Shown piece after piece: positions 61,797 through 64,000 of a DNA stretch of 64,000 nt. The stretch spans positions 1,426,001 through 1,490,000 of the forward strand of contig NZ_LR882982.1 in assembly GCF_904831005.1 (NCBI RefSeq), read 5' to 3'. Under the pieces are notes generated by a model. It saw only the letters and a list, made by a program, of their open reading frames with translations, was not told the DNA's origin and did no database searches. This DNA comes from Microbacterium hydrocarbonoxydans. Lineage in GTDB: Bacteria; Actinomycetota; Actinomycetes; Actinomycetales; Microbacteriaceae. The position numbers and the translations under genes are program-made. Each line of letters begins with the position of its first letter. Position 1 is the first letter of the stretch.

Positions 61797-62557
61797 CGTC
61801 GATGGGTTCCCGGTCGACGGAGACCACGCGACCGAGCGCATTCTGGCCGGTCGCGGCGATCGCCGTGCCGCTGATCTCGCTGATCGCGAAGCTCCGCATC
61901 ACCGGCAGCGAGAAGCTGCCGCGTGAGGGCGCTTTCGTGCTCGCGCCGAACCACTACTCCGAGTTCGATCCGCTCGTGGTCGCGCTCGCGGTGTGGCGCA
62001 TCGGTCGCGCGCCCCGATTCATGGCCAAGGAGAGCCTGTTCTCGGTGCCCGTGCTCGGATCCATCCTGCGTGCCACCGGGATGATCCCGGTGGCACGTTC
62101 CTCCTCCGCCTCCGCGGCGAAGCAGACGCTGAAGCAGTCCGCCGAGCTCGTCGAGCACGGACGTGGCGTGATCGTCTATCCGGAGGGCACGCTCACGCGC
62201 GATCCCGACATGTGGCCCATGCGCGGCAAGTCCGGCGCCGTCCGGCTCGCTCTGGCCGACGACATTCCGCTGATCCCCATGGCGCATTGGGGAACCCAGG
62301 AGATCATGGGGCGGTATCAGAAGGGACTGAGCCTGTGGCCGCTGCGCAAGCGCGTGGACGTCGTCATCGGTGATCCCGTCGACGTCTCAGACCTTCGAGG
62401 TCGCGCCGGCGAGGCTGCGGCTCTCAATGAGGCCACCGACCGCCTGATGAAGGCGATCACGGCACTGCTCGAGGATCTGCGCGGAGAGAAGGCTCCCGCT
62501 GAGCGCTGGAACCCTTCCGCACACGGACAGAAGGAGACGGGTCGTCTTGACTCCTAA
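61793..62557 (+). CDS. plsC: 1-acyl-sn-glycerol-3-phosphate acyltransferase (PlsC family)
   Basis: A 254-residue membrane-associated acyltransferase making phosphatidic acid. The NHxxxxD catalytic motif is NHYSEFD at about residues 48-54, and the glycerol-phosphate-binding motif is VYPEGTLTRD. A hydrophobic N-terminus (WPVAAIAVPLISLI) anchors it. The GTG at 61793 overlaps the murA stop; an ATG nine bases on is an alternative start. Its end overlaps gpsA by 11 bases, so murA, plsC and gpsA are one operon. Confidence 0.9.
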   Translation: MTSMGSRSTETTRPSAFWPVAAIAVPLISLIAKLRITGSEKLPREGAFVLAPNHYSEFDPLVVALAVWRIGRAPRFMAKESLFSVPVLGSILRATGMIPVARSSSASAAKQTLKQSAELVEHGRGVIVYPEGTLTRDPDMWPMRGKSGAVRLALADDIPLIPMAHWGTQEIMGRYQKGLSLWPLRKRVDVVIGDPVDVSDLRGRAGEAAALNEATDRLMKAITALLEDLRGEKAPAERWNPSAHGQKETGRLDS

Positions 62558-63686
62558 GCGCAATGTTCCTGCCGGGCCTCGCGTCGCGGTCATCGGCGCG
62601 GGGAGCTGGGGCACGACCTTCGGGAAGATCCTCGCCGACGGCGGAGCCCAGGTCACGATGTGGGCGCGTCGTGCCGAACTCGCGCACGAGATCGACGAGG
62701 CCAAACGCAACTCCCGTTATCTGCCGGGCATCAACCTGCCACGGACCATGGCGGCGACGCACGAACTCGCGATCGCACTGCGAGATGTCGATCAGGTCTA
62801 TCTGTCGGTTCCCAGCCAGTCGCTCAGGGAGAACCTGAAGGCGCTCCGTCCGCTGCTCGCCGACAACGACGCGAAGATCGTCAGCCTCATGAAGGGCGTC
62901 GAGCGTACCAGCGGGCTGCGCATGAGCCAGGTGATCGAGCAGGAGCTGAGGTGCGATCCCGACCGGATCGCGGTTGCCTCGGGGCCGAACCTGGCGCTCG
63001 AGATCGCCCGCGAGCAGCCGACCGCCGCGGTGATCTCCTCGCGCAGTCGAGAGACGGCCGAAGAGGTCGCCCGTGCTGCGCGCAACAGCTACTTCCGGAC
63101 CTTCGTCAACACCGACGTGATCGGCACGGAGTTCGGGGGAGTTCTGAAGAACCTCATCGCGGTCGCGATCGGGATCGTCGACGGCGTCGGGTACGGCGAG
63201 AACACGAAAGCGTCGATCATCACCCGCGGGCTGGTCGAGATGACCGACTTCGCGGTGGCGAACGGCGCGCACCCCGAGACGCTGCAGGGACTGGCGGGAC
63301 TCGGCGACCTGATCGCCACGTGCCAGTCTCCGCTGAGCCGCAACAACACGGCCGGGCGCCTGCTCGGCCAGGGATACAGCTTCCAGGACGTCGTGAAGCA
63401 GATGCAGCAGACCGCCGAGGGCCTCGCGTCCGTGGCGCCCGTGCTGCAGCTCGCACGCGAGTCCGACGTGGACATGCCCATCGTCGAGCAGGTGAAGATG
63501 GTGCTAGACGGCAAGATGAACCCCCGCGACATCGCACCCCACCTGACGACGGATGACGACACCCCACAGGGTGAGAGGACCAACCATGGACAAGCAGACG
63601 GTGGTGGTGCTCTTCGGCGGGCGCTCCAGCGAGCATTCGATCAGTTCCGCAACGGCGGGAGGGGTGCTGGGAGCGATCGACCGTGA
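62547..63686 (+). CDS. gpsA: Glycerol-3-phosphate dehydrogenase [NAD(P)+] with extended C-terminus
   Basis: A GpsA that makes sn-glycerol-3-phosphate for phospholipids. It has the NAD-binding GAGSWGTTFGKILADGG at the start and NLIAVAIGIVDGVGYGENTKAS with the catalytic lysine region. Start is TTG at 62547 with AAGGAG ten bases upstream. The reading frame continues to 379 residues, about 40 beyond the usual end (about 335), and the last 33 codons overlap the start of ddl in another frame. That tail (GGGALRRALQRAFDQFRNGG) has no known counterpart. Confidence 0.9.
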   Translation: MTPKRNVPAGPRVAVIGAGSWGTTFGKILADGGAQVTMWARRAELAHEIDEAKRNSRYLPGINLPRTMAATHELAIALRDVDQVYLSVPSQSLRENLKALRPLLADNDAKIVSLMKGVERTSGLRMSQVIEQELRCDPDRIAVASGPNLALEIAREQPTAAVISSRSRETAEEVARAARNSYFRTFVNTDVIGTEFGGVLKNLIAVAIGIVDGVGYGENTKASIITRGLVEMTDFAVANGAHPETLQGLAGLGDLIATCQSPLSRNNTAGRLLGQGYSFQDVVKQMQQTAEGLASVAPVLQLARESDVDMPIVEQVKMVLDGKMNPRDIAPHLTTDDDTPQGERTNHGQADGGGALRRALQRAFDQFRNGGRGAGSDRP

Positions 63687-64000
63687 CCGCTACGACGTGA
63701 TCCCCGTCGGGATCACGCGAGACGGCGCCTTCGTGCTCGAAGACGATGACCCGGCGAAATTCCCGCTCGACGCCGCTCATCTGCCGGAGGTCGTCGACAA
63801 CGGCACGCGTGTGCTGTGGCCGGAGCCCGGGGGAGACCGCAGGCTGCGCGTCGTCCGTTCCGACGGCACGACCGAGGGTCTCGCCGAAGTCGACGTGGTG
63901 CTGCCCCTGCTGCACGGCCTGCACGGAGAAGACGGCGCCATCCAGGGCTTCTTCGAGGTCATCGACATGCCCTACGCAGGATGCGGCATTCTGGACTCGG
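63586..64000 (+). CDS. ddl: D-alanine--D-alanine ligase, N-terminal part (partial)
   Basis: The first 138 codons of Ddl, cut by the end of the window. The start is VVVLFGGRSSEHSISSATAGG, typical for the ATP-grasp ligase that joins two D-alanines for peptidoglycan. VLPLLHGLHGEDGAIQGFFE also fits and is part of the substrate-binding domain. GAGAGGA lies six bases before the ATG. It overlaps gpsA by 101 bases. The catalytic domain lies beyond the window. Confidence 0.92.
   Translation, partial: MDKQTVVVLFGGRSSEHSISSATAGGVLGAIDRDRYDVIPVGITRDGAFVLEDDDPAKFPLDAAHLPEVVDNGTRVLWPEPGGDRRLRVVRSDGTTEGLAEVDVVLPLLHGLHGEDGAIQGFFEVIDMPYAGCGILDS

Overview
The window is a high-GC (roughly two-thirds G+C), gene-dense actinobacterial chromosome segment. 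Gene order and protein character (pgsA-cinA-clgR-DUF3046-recA-recX-miaB-miaA, a two-gene-type LeuC/LeuD isomerase, a tmRNA tag ending in FALAA, GluRS with a PHVGM signature) point to the family Microbacteriaceae, most probably Microbacterium. This is an inference from sequence style, not from a search. Almost all of it looks like ordinary core chromosome; no transposase, integrase, phage block or CRISPR array was seen.

Layout. 1-7.1 kb: phospholipid synthesis end, CinA, ClgR, the SOS-controlled recA/recX pair, the tRNA-A37 modification genes miaB-miaA, and two small enzymes. 7.1-11 kb: dapF, an rRNA-type methyltransferase, hflX, a SIMPL protein. 11.1-11.6 kb: tmRNA gene (ssrA). 11.6-15.7 kb: a coiled-coil protein, two lipoproteins, an inositol-phosphatase/HisN-type enzyme, and tRNA-Lys with an 80-bp duplication of its 3' end plus terminator about 590 bp downstream, enclosing one small membrane-protein gene. 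15.8-22.8 kb: MarR-MFS efflux pair, IclR-controlled 3-oxoacid CoA-transferase/thiolase operon, another MFS protein. 22.8-30.4 kb: trehalose genes otsA-otsB followed directly by ilvD-ilvB-ilvN-ilvC. 30.4-36.2 kb: small membrane proteins, serA, TetR-controlled drug pump. 36.3-43.7 kb: leuB, ilvE, a fumarylacetoacetase-family enzyme with its transporter, a DszC/acyl-CoA-dehydrogenase-like flavoprotein, gltX. 43.8-53.1 kb: tRNA-Gln, topoisomerase IB, hydroxyacyl-CoA dehydrogenase, MarR/pepN, tRNA-Glu, and an ECF sigma factor with a DUF4349 membrane partner. 53.1-58.1 kb: terC with a candidate manganese riboswitch, LON-like and DUF427 proteins, and a metY-flavin monooxygenase operon. 58.1-64 kb: a leucine leader peptide, leuC-leuD, murA, plsC, gpsA and the start of ddl.

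Functional themes. Branched-chain amino acid synthesis is spread over three loci (ilvDBNC, leuB-ilvE, leuCD), with a leader-peptide attenuator visible only before leuC. Four regulator genes (two MarR, one IclR, one TetR) each sit beside a clear inverted repeat between or in front of them and their presumed targets, so local autoregulation is readable directly from the DNA. Two flavoprotein monooxygenase-type genes and metY suggest use of organic sulfur.

No gene-free stretch exceeds 300 bases apart from the ssrA region. The larger intergenic gaps hold the recA promoter (1383-1645), the duplicated tRNA end (14557-14833), a bare 219-base gap before the 21.5-kb MFS gene in which I saw only a TTGACA hexamer, the terC leader (53063-53339) and the leuC leader (58102-58287).
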